Source: Streptomyces abikoensis | GTDB lineage: Bacteria; Actinomycetota; Actinomycetes; Streptomycetales; Streptomycetaceae | Reading direction: 5' to 3' | Length of the DNA stretch: 64,000 nt | NCBI RefSeq assembly: GCF_014648775.1 | Contig: NZ_BMRT01000010.1 | Location: forward strand, 186,001-250,000 | The notes under the pieces: generated by a model | What the model saw: the letters and a program-made list of their open reading frames with translations, nothing else | Told to the model about the DNA's origin: nothing | The model's database searches: none | Program-made: the position numbers and the translations under genes | Shown here: positions 8,943 to 28,338 of the stretch, piece by piece | Layout of the letters: each line of letters starts with the position of its first letter | Numbering within the stretch: the first letter of the stretch is position 1

Positions 8943-9986
8943 ATGGCCGCGGACCGCCCCAAGGGCATCCTGTCGACCGTCGGGGACACCCCGCTCGTCG
9001 AACTGGAACGGATCGCGCCCCACCACGACTTCCGCGTCCACGCGAAGATCGAACGGTTCAACCCCGGCGGCAGCATCAAGGACCGGTCCGCGCTCGGCAT
9101 GCTGCTGGAACGGATCCGCTCCGGCGCGCTCGTGCCGGGCACGTCCACGGTCGTCGAGTCCAGCTCCGGCAACCTCGCCATCGGGCTCGCCCAGATCTGC
9201 TGCTACTACGGGCTGCGGTTCATCTGCGTCGTCGACGCCCGCACCACCGAGCAGAACCTCGCGATCCTGCGCGCCTACCGGGCCGAGGTGGAGATCGTCA
9301 CCGAACCCGACCCCGCCACCGGCGAATACCTCCCCGCCCGGCTGCGCCGCGTCGCCGAGCTCGCCGCGACGGTGCCCCACGCCTACGTGCCCGACCAGTA
9401 CGCCAACCCGCGCAACCCCCGGACGCACCGCGAGACGACCATGCGGGAGATCGACCGGGCCATGGGCGGCGACGTCGACTACCTGTTCGTCGCCGCGGGC
9501 ACCACGGGCACCCTGGGCGGCTGCGCCGCCTACATCCGCGAACGCGGCATGGCCACCACGGTCGTGGCGGTCGACGCGGTGGGCAGCGTGCTGTTCGACT
9601 CGCCGGTGTCCTGCCCCCGGCTGATCCCCGGGCACGGCGCCTCCGTGGCCCCGGCCCTGCTGGACCGGACGGCCGCGGACCGGGTCGTGCACATCAGCGA
9701 CCTGGAGTCGGTGGCCGGCTGCCGGCGGCTGGTGCGGCGCGAGGCGATCCTCGCCGGGGGCTCCTCCGGGGCCGTCGTCGCCGCGCTCGGCAAGCTCGCG
9801 CCGGAGATCCCGGCCGGCGCCTCCTGCGTCCTGATCCTGCCCGACGGCGGCGACCGCTACCTCGACACCGTCTACTCCGACGCCTGGGTGCGCCGCCACT
9901 TCGGCGACATCGACCTCGACACCGTCATCGACCCCGATTTCGAACCCGACCTCGACCCCGACATTAAGGAGACCGTCCCTTGCTGA
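8943..9986 (+). CDS. sbnA: SbnA-like 2,3-diaminopropionate biosynthesis enzyme
   Basis: A 347-residue PLP enzyme of the cysteine-synthase fold. The PLP lysine is in NPGGSIKDRSA, the substrate loop ESSSGNLAIGLAQ replaces the SxGN loop of cysteine synthases, and the phosphate-binding loop is AAGTTGTLGG. This is the pattern of SbnA, which joins O-phospho-L-serine and L-glutamate into N-(1-amino-1-carboxyl-2-ethyl)-glutamate (ACEGA). The next gene encodes SbnB, so the pair supplies L-2,3-diaminopropionate. ATG follows a very strong AAGGGGGAGG. The acidic C-terminal tail (residues ~325-345: repeated D-x-D-P steps) is not usual for the family and is repetitive at DNA level (gaccccga/cgaacccga). Confidence 0.92.
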   Translation: MAADRPKGILSTVGDTPLVELERIAPHHDFRVHAKIERFNPGGSIKDRSALGMLLERIRSGALVPGTSTVVESSSGNLAIGLAQICCYYGLRFICVVDARTTEQNLAILRAYRAEVEIVTEPDPATGEYLPARLRRVAELAATVPHAYVPDQYANPRNPRTHRETTMREIDRAMGGDVDYLFVAAGTTGTLGGCAAYIRERGMATTVVAVDAVGSVLFDSPVSCPRLIPGHGASVAPALLDRTAADRVVHISDLESVAGCRRLVRREAILAGGSSGAVVAALGKLAPEIPAGASCVLILPDGGDRYLDTVYSDAWVRRHFGDIDLDTVIDPDFEPDLDPDIKETVPC

Positions 9987-10978
9987 TCATCGGCCACCAG
10001 GCGGCGCAGGACGTCCTGCGGGACCAGGAGCAGCGGATCCTCACGCTCGTGGAGGACACCTACCGGCTCCACGACGAGGGCGACACCGCCCTGCCGCACT
10101 CGGTGTTCCTGCGCTTCCCCGACGACGCCCGCAACCGCGTCATCGGCCTGCCCGGCTACGTCGGCGGCGCCGACCCGGTCGCCGGCATGAAGTGGATCGC
10201 GAGCTTCCCCGGCAACGTCGCGGCCGGGAAGGAGCGGGCCAGCGCCACCGTCGTGCTCAACTCCACGGCCGACGGGCGCCCCGAGGCGCTGCTGGAGGCG
10301 TCGGCGATCTCCGCCAAGCGCACCGCGGCCTCCGCCGCCGTCGCGGCGGGCCTGCTGGTGACGGACGCGGATCCCCGGGGGATGTCCCTCGTCGGCTGCG
10401 GGCCGATCAACCGCGAGGTGCTGCGCTTCACCGCGGCCCGGCTGCCCTCGCTGCGCGAGGTCGTCGTCTTCGACCTGGACCGCGAGCGGGCCGCCGGCTT
10501 CGCCGACGCCGCCCGGGAGATGCTCCCGGGGGTCTCCTTCACCGTCGCGGAGCGGATCGAGGACGCCATGGGCGCCCACCCGCTCGTCGCGCTCGCCACG
10601 ACCGCCGCCACGCCGCACCTGGACCTGTCCGCGTGCCGGCCGGGGGCGACGGTGCTCCACGTGTCCCTGCGCGACCTGACCGTGGAAGCGATCCTCGGCG
10701 CGCAGAACGTCGTCGACGACGCCGACCACGTCTGCCGCGAGAACACCTCGCTCCACCTCGCCGAACAGGCCACCAGCGGCCGGGACTTCATCGCCGCGAG
10801 CATCGGGGGTCTGCTGCGGGGCACGCCGGGTTTCCGGCGGGACCCCGCCGCGATCGCCGTCTTCTCGCCCTTCGGCCTGGGCGTCCTGGACCTGGCCCTG
10901 GCCCGCTGGGTGCGGGACGAGGCGGACCGCCGGGGCCTGGGCGTCCGGGTCGAGGACTTCCTGCCCCGACTGCCCTGA
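9980..10978 (+). CDS. sbnB: SbnB-like ACEGA dehydrogenase (Dap formation)
   Basis: A 332-residue member of the ornithine cyclodeaminase/mu-crystallin family. It shows the family N-terminal domain (GMKWIASFPGN) and a Rossmann motif VGCGPINREVLRF. By family knowledge SbnB oxidatively cleaves ACEGA with NAD+ to L-2,3-diaminopropionate, 2-oxoglutarate and ammonia. The TTG start overlaps the sbnA stop by 7 bp and is preceded by AAGGAG, so translation is coupled. Dap is a known building block of tuberactinomycins, zwittermicin and staphyloferrin B. Here it probably feeds the NRPS directly and/or is carbamoylated by the enzyme at 28339. A strong bidirectional terminator follows. Confidence 0.92.
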   Translation: MLIIGHQAAQDVLRDQEQRILTLVEDTYRLHDEGDTALPHSVFLRFPDDARNRVIGLPGYVGGADPVAGMKWIASFPGNVAAGKERASATVVLNSTADGRPEALLEASAISAKRTAASAAVAAGLLVTDADPRGMSLVGCGPINREVLRFTAARLPSLREVVVFDLDRERAAGFADAAREMLPGVSFTVAERIEDAMGAHPLVALATTAATPHLDLSACRPGATVLHVSLRDLTVEAILGAQNVVDDADHVCRENTSLHLAEQATSGRDFIAASIGGLLRGTPGFRRDPAAIAVFSPFGLGVLDLALARWVRDEADRRGLGVRVEDFLPRLP

Positions 10979-10992
10979 CCGTGACGGCCCCG

Positions 10993-11028
10993 GGGGCCGG
11001 GCGGACCGCGTTCGGTCCGCCCGGCCCC
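10993..11028. terminator. Bidirectional hairpin terminator
   Basis: A perfect 16-bp stem, GGGGCCGGGCGGACCG paired with its complement, with a 4-nt loop CGTT, between the convergent sbnB and oxidoreductase genes. It lacks a long T-run, as is common in Streptomyces. Confidence 0.75.
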
Positions 11029-11050
11029 TTCGGCACGTCCCCGGGCCCGC

Positions 11051-12043
11051 TCAGACGTCCACCACGAGGGCGGCCCGGCGGATCTCCTCGATCAGCTCGG
11101 CCTGGCGCAGGCTGCCCTCCTGCTGCGGGGTGATGTCGCGCTCGCCGCGCACGGCGGCCGTGAACGTCGAGATCACATTGGCGAACTGGTGGTCGGCGGC
11201 CAGGGTGATCTCCTCCGCGTGGTCCTGCCGTTCGACGCGGAGCACGGGCCGGTGGGTCTCGGGCGGGGTGAAGGCCCGGTCCAGCAGCAGCCGGCCGGTG
11301 GCGCCGGAGAGCGCGTAGGTGTTGCGGTAGGAGTGCTCCATGCCGAAGGTCAGCCGGGCCGGGATCCCCTCGGGCGTGGCGAGCAGCACGCTGCCCGACA
11401 TCACCACGTCGTGCTCCCGGTCCCGCCGGAACACCGCGCCGACGACCCGCAGGTCGCCGCCGAGGAAGTACTGCGCGGCGCGCACGGGGTAGCCGCCGAA
11501 GTCCAGGAAGGCGCCGCCGCCCACGTCCCGCTGGTAGCGGATGTCGCCGGCGGGCTTCGGGGGGATGGTGAACGCGCTGGAGAAGCCGCGCAGCTCGCCG
11601 ATGGCACCGTCGTCCAGCGCCTTCCGCACCGCCGCGTGCTGCGAGTGGTAGAGGAACATGTAGTTCTCCAGCAGCACCAGCCCGCGCTCGCGCGCGTACG
11701 CCACGACCCGGCGCGTCTCCGCCGCCCCGGCCGTCAGCGGCTTCTCGACGAGGACGTGCTTGCCCGCCTCCAGCGACCGGGTGACCCACTCGGCGTGCAT
11801 CAGCCCGGGCAGCGGGATGTAGACGGCGTCGAGGCCGTCGACGTCCAGGAGCGCGTCGTACCCCTCCAGGGGGACGCCGCCGAACCGGTCGGTGAACCGT
11901 CGCGCGGTGGCCGCGCTGCGGCTCGCGATCGCCGCGATCTCCACGGCCGGGTCGTCCTCCAGCGCCGGGAGGGTCCGCCGCCAGGCGATGTCCGCACAGC
12001 CCATGATCCCGATGCGCAGTCTGTCGCCGGTGCAGTTGAACAT
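11051..12043 (-). CDS. Gfo/Idh/MocA-type NDP-sugar ketoreductase
   Basis: A 330-residue NAD(P)-dependent oxidoreductase. The N-terminal Rossmann fold starts LRIGIMGCADIAWRRTLPAL, the family signature EKPL (HVLVEKPLTAG) is near residue 97, and the C-terminal half is the usual beta-sheet domain. In deoxysugar clusters this family (for example KijD10-like enzymes) reduces the 3-keto group formed after 2,3-dehydration, giving 2,6-dideoxyhexoses. It is the last gene of a five-gene minus-strand operon with a 2,3-dehydratase, aminotransferase, epimerase and acetyltransferase. Since the aminotransferase competes for the same 3-keto intermediate, either two sugars are made or this enzyme acts at C4. 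ATG at 12043 follows GGAG nine bases upstream. Confidence 0.82.
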   Translation of the reverse strand: MFNCTGDRLRIGIMGCADIAWRRTLPALEDDPAVEIAAIASRSAATARRFTDRFGGVPLEGYDALLDVDGLDAVYIPLPGLMHAEWVTRSLEAGKHVLVEKPLTAGAAETRRVVAYARERGLVLLENYMFLYHSQHAAVRKALDDGAIGELRGFSSAFTIPPKPAGDIRYQRDVGGGAFLDFGGYPVRAAQYFLGGDLRVVGAVFRRDREHDVVMSGSVLLATPEGIPARLTFGMEHSYRNTYALSGATGRLLLDRAFTPPETHRPVLRVERQDHAEEITLAADHQFANVISTFTAAVRGERDITPQQEGSLRQAELIEEIRRAALVVDV

Positions 12044-12111
12044 GTGGAAGAACTCCGATCGGCATGGGGCGGTAGAAACGGTGACCGGGCGGCGGGCCGG
12101 CCGGGCGGGGC

Positions 12112-12738
12112 TCAGCCCCGGGACGGGCCCTCGCGCAGCGCCGCGTAGTGGGCGAGGCACTCCTCGTAGGTGGGGAGCATCCCGCGGGCCACCGCCTCGC
12201 TCAGCGTGGGCGCCCCGGCGTCCTTGTCCGACATGACCGGCGGCTCGGTGAGGTTCCAGGGAATGCCGATGTCGGGGTCCAGCGGGTCGACCTCGATCAT
12301 CGTGCCGGGGATGTACGGCTCGGAGCAGAGGTAGTTCATGCACGCGTCGTCGGTGAGGGTCAGGAAGGCGTGGCCGATCCCGTCGGCCAGGTAGACCGCC
12401 GTGCCGGACTCCTCGTCCTGGGGGGTCACGTCGTACTGCCCGAAGGTGGGCGAGCCCACCCGCAGGTCCACCGCGACGTCGAGGACCGCGCCGCGCACAC
12501 AGGTGACCAGCTTGGCCTGGCCCGGCGGCAGCGCGGTGCTGTGGATGCCGCGCATGGTGTTGCGGCGGCTGGAGGAGTAGTTCGCCTGCCCGACGACGAA
12601 CGGGTAGCCGATGATCTCCGAGAGGGTCTCCGAGCGGAACGCCTCGAAGAAGTGGCCCCTGCGGTCCGGCAGTTTGCCGGGGACGATGCGGTAGGCCCCC
12701 GGGATGGACATCTCGGTGACATTCGCGGCTTCAAACAT
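12112..12738 (-). CDS. dTDP-sugar 3- or 5-epimerase (RmlC/EvaD family)
   Basis: A 208-residue cupin epimerase. It has the catalytic-His motif MRGIHS near residue 65, then QAKLVTCVRGAVLDVAVD, the second half-barrel signature GIGHAFLTLTDDA, and the tyrosine region YLCSEPYIPG. By family it inverts C5 (and/or C3) of a 4-keto-6-deoxy intermediate, switching the D- to the L-series; EvaD does this in vancosamine biosynthesis. It is a paralogue of the RmlC-like protein at 38287 and sits in the amino/deoxysugar operon rather than with rmlBD, so it likely serves that branch. The C-terminal ~40 residues (SEAVARGMLPTYEECLAHY) are also present in the paralogue and are typical of antibiotic-cluster members. 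Confidence 0.86.
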   Translation of the reverse strand: MFEAANVTEMSIPGAYRIVPGKLPDRRGHFFEAFRSETLSEIIGYPFVVGQANYSSSRRNTMRGIHSTALPPGQAKLVTCVRGAVLDVAVDLRVGSPTFGQYDVTPQDEESGTAVYLADGIGHAFLTLTDDACMNYLCSEPYIPGTMIEVDPLDPDIGIPWNLTEPPVMSDKDAGAPTLSEAVARGMLPTYEECLAHYAALREGPSRG

Positions 12739-12816
12739 TTCCCACCAGCCTCGGAATTCTCAACGCGTACGGAGCACCCGCCGCCCGGTGCCGGGTCGCG
12801 GGCCCGGCGGGGCCGT

Positions 12817-14160
12817 TCAGCACAGGCTGTGGAGGCAGGTGAGCAGGGAGCGGGCCTCGATGTTGAGGTAGTGACCGTGGCGCAGCAGATCGGTCAGCTG
12901 CCGGGCGGTCATCCAGCACAGCTGCGGGGGCACGTCCACGGGGAAGCCCTCGTCCACCTCGACGATCTGGTAGCGCGTGAGCGCGTGGTGGAAGCGGCCG
13001 CCCTCCTCGGAGAGGACGTGGTCGTAGCGCGTCGTCCCGCCGCCGGGCCGCAGCGCGTCGCGCAGGAAGGGCTCGCGCACGTCCTCGATCCCCCGGCCCG
13101 GGTGGAGGTGGACGGTCGGGGCCATCTCCACCTGGTCCAGCAGCCCGTACTCGGGCCGGGCCCGCACCAGCAGGTGGAGCACGCCGTCGATGGCACGGGC
13201 GACGAACACCGCCCGGCCCTCGCCGCGCGGCTGGAGCAGCGGCTGCGTCCAGCGGGTGACCTCCCGGGTGCCGGCCGCGACCTCGACCGCGATGACGCGG
13301 AACTGCTCGCCCGCGCGGTCGGAGATCTCCCAGTCGTCCCGGCCCCAGCCGGCGACGTCGGCCATGGGCACGAGCCGGGCGTTCCAGTCGCACCGCGTCT
13401 TGGCCTCGGTGAACCAGCTGAGGATGCCGCCCGCCGTGCCGGGTCCGCGCCCGCGTTCCGGCTGGTGCCGGTACTGGTAGGAGCGGACGAGCGCGTCGCG
13501 GAAGGCGTCCCCGGTCGGGGCCTCGTCCTCGTCGGGCAGCCCGAAGGGCATGCAGGACAGCACGGTCCGGGCGTCCATGTTGAGCAGATTGTCGACCGAG
13601 GTCAGCTCGCGGAGCTGGGCCAGGGTGAGCCAGCAGAAGTCTTCGTGGAGGGGCACGTCGCCGGTGGCGAGCACGACCATGTTGCGGTTGCGCTTGCGCC
13701 AGAACCAGGCGCCCTGCTCCGACTGGAGGACGTCGACCAGCACCTGGCCGCGCTCCGGCCCGGTGAAGTACTCCAGGTAGCGGGTGGTGTGACCCCGGTG
13801 CACCTGGGTGTAGTTGCTGCGGGTGGCCTGGACCGTGGGCGACAGCTGGAGCGTGTTGACGTTGCCCGGCTCCATCTTCGCCTGCATCAGGCAGTGGAGG
13901 ACGCCGTCGAACTCCTTGACGACGATGCCCAGGATGCCGATCTCGGGCTGGTTGATGACCGGCTGCGACCAGACGTCCGTCCCGCCCTCCAGGACCCGCA
14001 GGCCCTCGACGGTGAAGAACCGGCCGCTCTCGTGCCCCAGGTTGCCCGTCCGCGGATCGAACGCCCACGCGTCCAGGCCGGAGAAGGGGATGCGCTCCAC
14101 CGAGAACCCGCCGGCCGCCAGGCGCCCGGCCCACCAGCCGTGGAACTCCTCGGTGGACAT
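12817..14160 (-). CDS. dTDP-4-keto-6-deoxyglucose 2,3-dehydratase (EvaA type)
   Basis: A 447-residue protein built of two related halves, each with the NDP-hexose 2,3-dehydratase pattern. First half: DVWSQPVINQPEIGILGIVVK, then VQATRSNYTQVHRGHTTRYLEYF. Second half: TRWTQPLLQPRGEGRAVFV, then MAPTVHLHPG. By family knowledge (EvaA, TylX3, Gra-Orf27) it eliminates the C2 hydroxyl of dTDP-4-keto-6-deoxyglucose and gives the 3,4-diketo-2,6-dideoxy intermediate shared by 2,6-dideoxy and 3-amino-2,3,6-trideoxy sugars. ATG at 14160 (MSTEEFHGWW) follows CGGGGACTG and lies 38 bp after the aminotransferase stop. Confidence 0.92.
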   Translation of the reverse strand: MSTEEFHGWWAGRLAAGGFSVERIPFSGLDAWAFDPRTGNLGHESGRFFTVEGLRVLEGGTDVWSQPVINQPEIGILGIVVKEFDGVLHCLMQAKMEPGNVNTLQLSPTVQATRSNYTQVHRGHTTRYLEYFTGPERGQVLVDVLQSEQGAWFWRKRNRNMVVLATGDVPLHEDFCWLTLAQLRELTSVDNLLNMDARTVLSCMPFGLPDEDEAPTGDAFRDALVRSYQYRHQPERGRGPGTAGGILSWFTEAKTRCDWNARLVPMADVAGWGRDDWEISDRAGEQFRVIAVEVAAGTREVTRWTQPLLQPRGEGRAVFVARAIDGVLHLLVRARPEYGLLDQVEMAPTVHLHPGRGIEDVREPFLRDALRPGGGTTRYDHVLSEEGGRFHHALTRYQIVEVDEGFPVDVPPQLCWMTARQLTDLLRHGHYLNIEARSLLTCLHSLC

Positions 14161-14198
14161 CAGTCCCCGGCCGCCGGCCGACCAGTCGCCCACCGCGC

Positions 14199-15308
14199 TC
14201 AGAGCCTTCCCGCCACGTCGAGCACCTTCTCGATGACCCGCTCCTGCTCCGCCTCGGACAGGGAGGCGTACATGGGCAGCGAGAAGATCTCCTTGGCGAC
14301 CCGACTGGTCACCGGCAGGTCGTCCGGGGCGTAGCCCAGATAGGCGAAGCCCTCCTGCTCGTGCACCGGCCAGGGGTAGCTGATGTTCAGGTGGATGTCG
14401 TGGGCCTTGAGGGCCTCGATCAGCTCGTCCCGGCGCGGGTGGCGCACCACGTAGACGTAGTACACGTGGTCGTTGCCCGGCGCGAGCTTCGGCGTGACGA
14501 TGCCGGTGCCCGCGAACGCCTCGGCGTAGCGGGCCGCGATGGCGCGGCGGCGCTCGATGTAGCCGTCGAGGCGGGTCAGCTTGCGGCGGAGGATCTCCGC
14601 CTGCACCTCGTCGAGCCGGCTGTTGTACCCCGGGGTCTCGACGACGTAGTAGCGGTCCTCCATGCCGTAGAAGCGCAGCCGGCGCAGCCGGGCGTCGACG
14701 GCCGGGTCGTCGCTGACCGTCGCGCCGCCGTCGCCGTAGGCGCCCAGCACCTTGGTCGGGTAGAAGGAGAACGCGGCGGCGTCGCCCATCGAGCCGGCGA
14801 TCCGGCCGTGGTGCCGGGCGCCGTGGGCCTGCGCGCAGTCCTCCAGGACGACCAGGCCGTGCTCGGCGGCCAGCGCCTTCAGCGGGGCCATGTCGACGCA
14901 CTGGCCGTAGAGGTGCACCGGCAGCAGGCAGCGGGTGCGCGGGGTGATGGCGGCGGCGACCTGGCCGACGTCCATCAGATAGGTGTCGGGGTCGATGTCG
15001 ACGAACACCGGGACGGCGCCCACGGCGTTGATCGCGATGACGGTGGGCGCGGCCGTGTTGGAGACCGTGATCACCTCGTCGCCCGGCCCGATCCCGAGGG
15101 CGCGCAGGCCGAGCACGATGGCGTTCGTGCCGTTGTCGACGCCGACGCAGTGCGCCACGCCGTTGTACGCGGCGAACTCCTCCTCGAACGAGCGGACGCT
15201 CTTGCCGAGCACCAGCTGGCCCGAGCCGAACACCGTGTCCACCGCGTCGAGAATGTCCGCGCGTTCCTTCTCGTACTCCGGCAAGTATCCCCATACGTGC
15301 TGGGTCAT
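14199..15308 (-). CDS. dTDP-sugar 3-aminotransferase (DegT/DnrJ/EryC1 family)
   Basis: A 369-residue PLP aminotransferase. It has GVDNGTNAIVLGLRALGIGPG for the phosphate site, EDCAQAHGA, and the PLP lysine in FSFYPTKVLGAYGDGG near residue 185. Together with the adjacent 2,3-dehydratase this matches EvaB/TylB-type enzymes that aminate C3 of the 3-keto intermediate with glutamate as donor. With the C-methyltransferase at 30689 it would give a 3-amino-3-C-methyl sugar of the vancosamine/4-epi-vancosamine type. Such sugars occur in saccharomicin, which is notable because the caffeate enzymes here are also saccharomicin-like. Confidence 0.92.
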   Translation of the reverse strand: MTQHVWGYLPEYEKERADILDAVDTVFGSGQLVLGKSVRSFEEEFAAYNGVAHCVGVDNGTNAIVLGLRALGIGPGDEVITVSNTAAPTVIAINAVGAVPVFVDIDPDTYLMDVGQVAAAITPRTRCLLPVHLYGQCVDMAPLKALAAEHGLVVLEDCAQAHGARHHGRIAGSMGDAAAFSFYPTKVLGAYGDGGATVSDDPAVDARLRRLRFYGMEDRYYVVETPGYNSRLDEVQAEILRRKLTRLDGYIERRRAIAARYAEAFAGTGIVTPKLAPGNDHVYYVYVVRHPRRDELIEALKAHDIHLNISYPWPVHEQEGFAYLGYAPDDLPVTSRVAKEIFSLPMYASLSEAEQERVIEKVLDVAGRL

Positions 15309-15350
15309 CGCGGCACCTCCAACTGGATTGCTGTCAGGACAGGAAAGGGT

Positions 15351-15887
15351 TCAGACGATCTGCTCGAGGAGTTCCACACCGTGGGTGTTCCAGTCCGTAC
15401 GGTGGACGGCGAGGACGTGGACGTCCCACAGCCGGCCGTGGAAATAGGTGTGGTCGGGCAGGACGGCCTCGGGGCGGAGGAGGGAGGCGTGCTCCGCGCC
15501 GAAGCCGATGCCGGTGGTGTCCGGCGAGGTCCGGTGAATGTACACCTTCCGTACCCGCCACATCGCGAAGGCGAAATTGACGGTCAGCGCGTGGACGTCG
15601 CCGCTGAACTCGCCCGCGTCACCGGCGAGATGGACCTCCAGGCGCATGTGGCCGGCCGGGGTGGGGGCCGAGAGCGTGCTCAGGCCGACGACCTCGCCGG
15701 TGTCCACGCGGTGGACGAGGAAGCAGGCCGAGAGACCCTGCCCGAAGGTCTTCGCGTAGGAGTCCAGCACGGGCAGCCCGGCGGTGCCCAGCCGGAAGAG
15801 GATCCCATAGGCCGCCGCCGCGTCCCCGGCGCCCGCCGGCCGCAATTCGACACGACCGGTCCCGGTGTGCGGGAAAAGCATTGTCAC
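15351..15887 (-). CDS. GNAT-like acyltransferase
   Basis: A 178-residue protein of GNAT type: VELRPAGAGDAAAAYGILF at the start, a central strand region (VVGLSTLSAPTPAGHMRLEVHLAG) and a late segment KVYIHRTSPDTTGIGFG. Clear GNAT acetyl-CoA motifs are only partial, so the call rests on overall pattern. First gene of the minus-strand sugar operon, so it may N-acylate the amino sugar (inference). It could also acylate a peptide amine, including with a caffeoyl group, since no NRPS starter domain is visible. Start may be GTG 15887 or ATG 15881 (GGGGCAGG upstream). It is divergent from the carrier-protein gene across a region with operator copy B. Confidence 0.6.
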   Translation of the reverse strand: MTMLFPHTGTGRVELRPAGAGDAAAAYGILFRLGTAGLPVLDSYAKTFGQGLSACFLVHRVDTGEVVGLSTLSAPTPAGHMRLEVHLAGDAGEFSGDVHALTVNFAFAMWRVRKVYIHRTSPDTTGIGFGAEHASLLRPEAVLPDHTYFHGRLWDVHVLAVHRTDWNTHGVELLEQIV

Positions 15888-16002
15888 CTGCCCCTTCGAC
15901 TGTGGTGGCGCGCAGGCCGATTACCCGCCATGAATCCCTGAATTCGTACCCGCCCCGGAATGCCGGGGGCAATGCGCCGGGCGGAACGAGCGGCCCGGCG
16001 GT

Positions 16003-16018
16003 GTCTCGCCGGCGGGAC
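16003..16018. promoter_or_regulatory. Cluster operator copy B
   Basis: GTCTCGCCGGCGGGAC, a palindrome with one mismatch. The identical 16-mer occurs on the minus strand at 30580-30595, and the perfect version is at 7220-7235. It lies 116 bp upstream of the acyltransferase start and 128 bp upstream of the carrier-protein start. A second shared string, ATTGCCCTCGCC (16055-16066), resembles AATTCCCTCGCC at 7278-7289. Confidence 0.6.
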
Positions 16019-16145
16019 GCCGGGAATGCCGCAACACCGTTTCCGGCGCCCGCCATTGCCCTCGCCGGAAACGGCTGACTACGGTCGGTCCCCACCACGG
16101 CGGACTGATTGCGCCGCCCTGTCCGAGGAGCGTTGGCGAAAAGTT

Positions 16146-16469
16146 ATGCTGGACAATGAGACCGGAACCGGCGACAACCCGTCGATCGTCGAGGAATTCA
16201 CCGAGGTGATCCGCCGCACGGCCGTCACCATCTGCGCGGAGCAGCCGGACGTCCCCGAGCCCAAGGAGCTGGGCGACCTCGACTCCTTCTCCATGGTGCA
16301 GGTCCTGCTCGACCTGGAGAACGAGCTCGGCATGAAGGTGCTGGAGGAGCTGGAAGGCTTCGACGGGGGCACGTTCCACGAGGTCGCCGAGCACATCGCC
16401 GGGATCGCCGAACGCGACGGCACGTCCGCCGAGTTCACGGCGACCGTCCGGCGCATCGTGAACGGCTAG
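16146..16469 (+). CDS. Free-standing acyl/peptidyl carrier protein
   Basis: A 107-residue carrier protein. The phosphopantetheine serine is in LGDLDSFSMVQVLLDLENELG (about residue 52), with flanking helices predicted around it. The motif is closer to acyl carrier proteins (DSFS) than to NRPS carriers (GGDS/GGSS). It stands directly before the MbtH-like and NRPS genes (6 and 58 bp gaps). Plausible role: holding an activated aryl acid such as coumarate or caffeate loaded by the AMP-ligase at 32903, so that hydroxylation or transfer occurs on the carrier (inference). ATG at 16146 preceded by GAGGAG at somewhat long spacing. Confidence 0.8.
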   Translation: MLDNETGTGDNPSIVEEFTEVIRRTAVTICAEQPDVPEPKELGDLDSFSMVQVLLDLENELGMKVLEELEGFDGGTFHEVAEHIAGIAERDGTSAEFTATVRRIVNG

Positions 16470-16475
16470 CAGGCC

Positions 16476-16697
16476 ATGGACGAGCCGAACAGCACCCCGG
16501 ACCACCGCTACCGCGTGGTCCTCAACGACGAGGAACAGTACTCGATCTGGTGGGCCGACCGGCCGCTGCCGGACGGCTGGCGCGCGGAGGGGACCGAGGG
16601 CACCCGTGAGGAGTGCCTGGCGCGCGTCGACGCGGTGTGGACCGACATGCGCCCGCTGAGCCTGCGCCTCCGCATGGCGGAGGCGGCCGCCGGCTGA
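16476..16697 (+). CDS. MbtH-like protein
   Basis: A 73-residue MbtH-family protein. It retains the signature order: YRVVLNDEEQYSIWW, then P-L-P-D-G-W, EECLARVDAVWTDMRPLSLR. The usual S-x-W-P near the first conserved Trp reads SIWWA. MbtH proteins bind NRPS adenylation domains and are often needed for their solubility or activity. It sits immediately upstream of the two NRPS genes and is presumably their partner. Confidence 0.93.
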   Translation: MDEPNSTPDHRYRVVLNDEEQYSIWWADRPLPDGWRAEGTEGTREECLARVDAVWTDMRPLSLRLRMAEAAAG

Positions 16698-16755
16698 GCC
16701 GCCGCCGGTTCCTCCCCACCCGCCGCCGACCAGGCGCCCCCGCGAAGGAGCATCC

Positions 16756-28334
<11,579 letters not shown>

Positions 28335-28338
28335 CCCC

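Noticed and set aside
12817..15294. Single 825-codon minus-strand protein
   Set aside because: Only the part from 14160 downwards is the 2,3-dehydratase. The upstream part is an out-of-frame reading of the aminotransferase gene.
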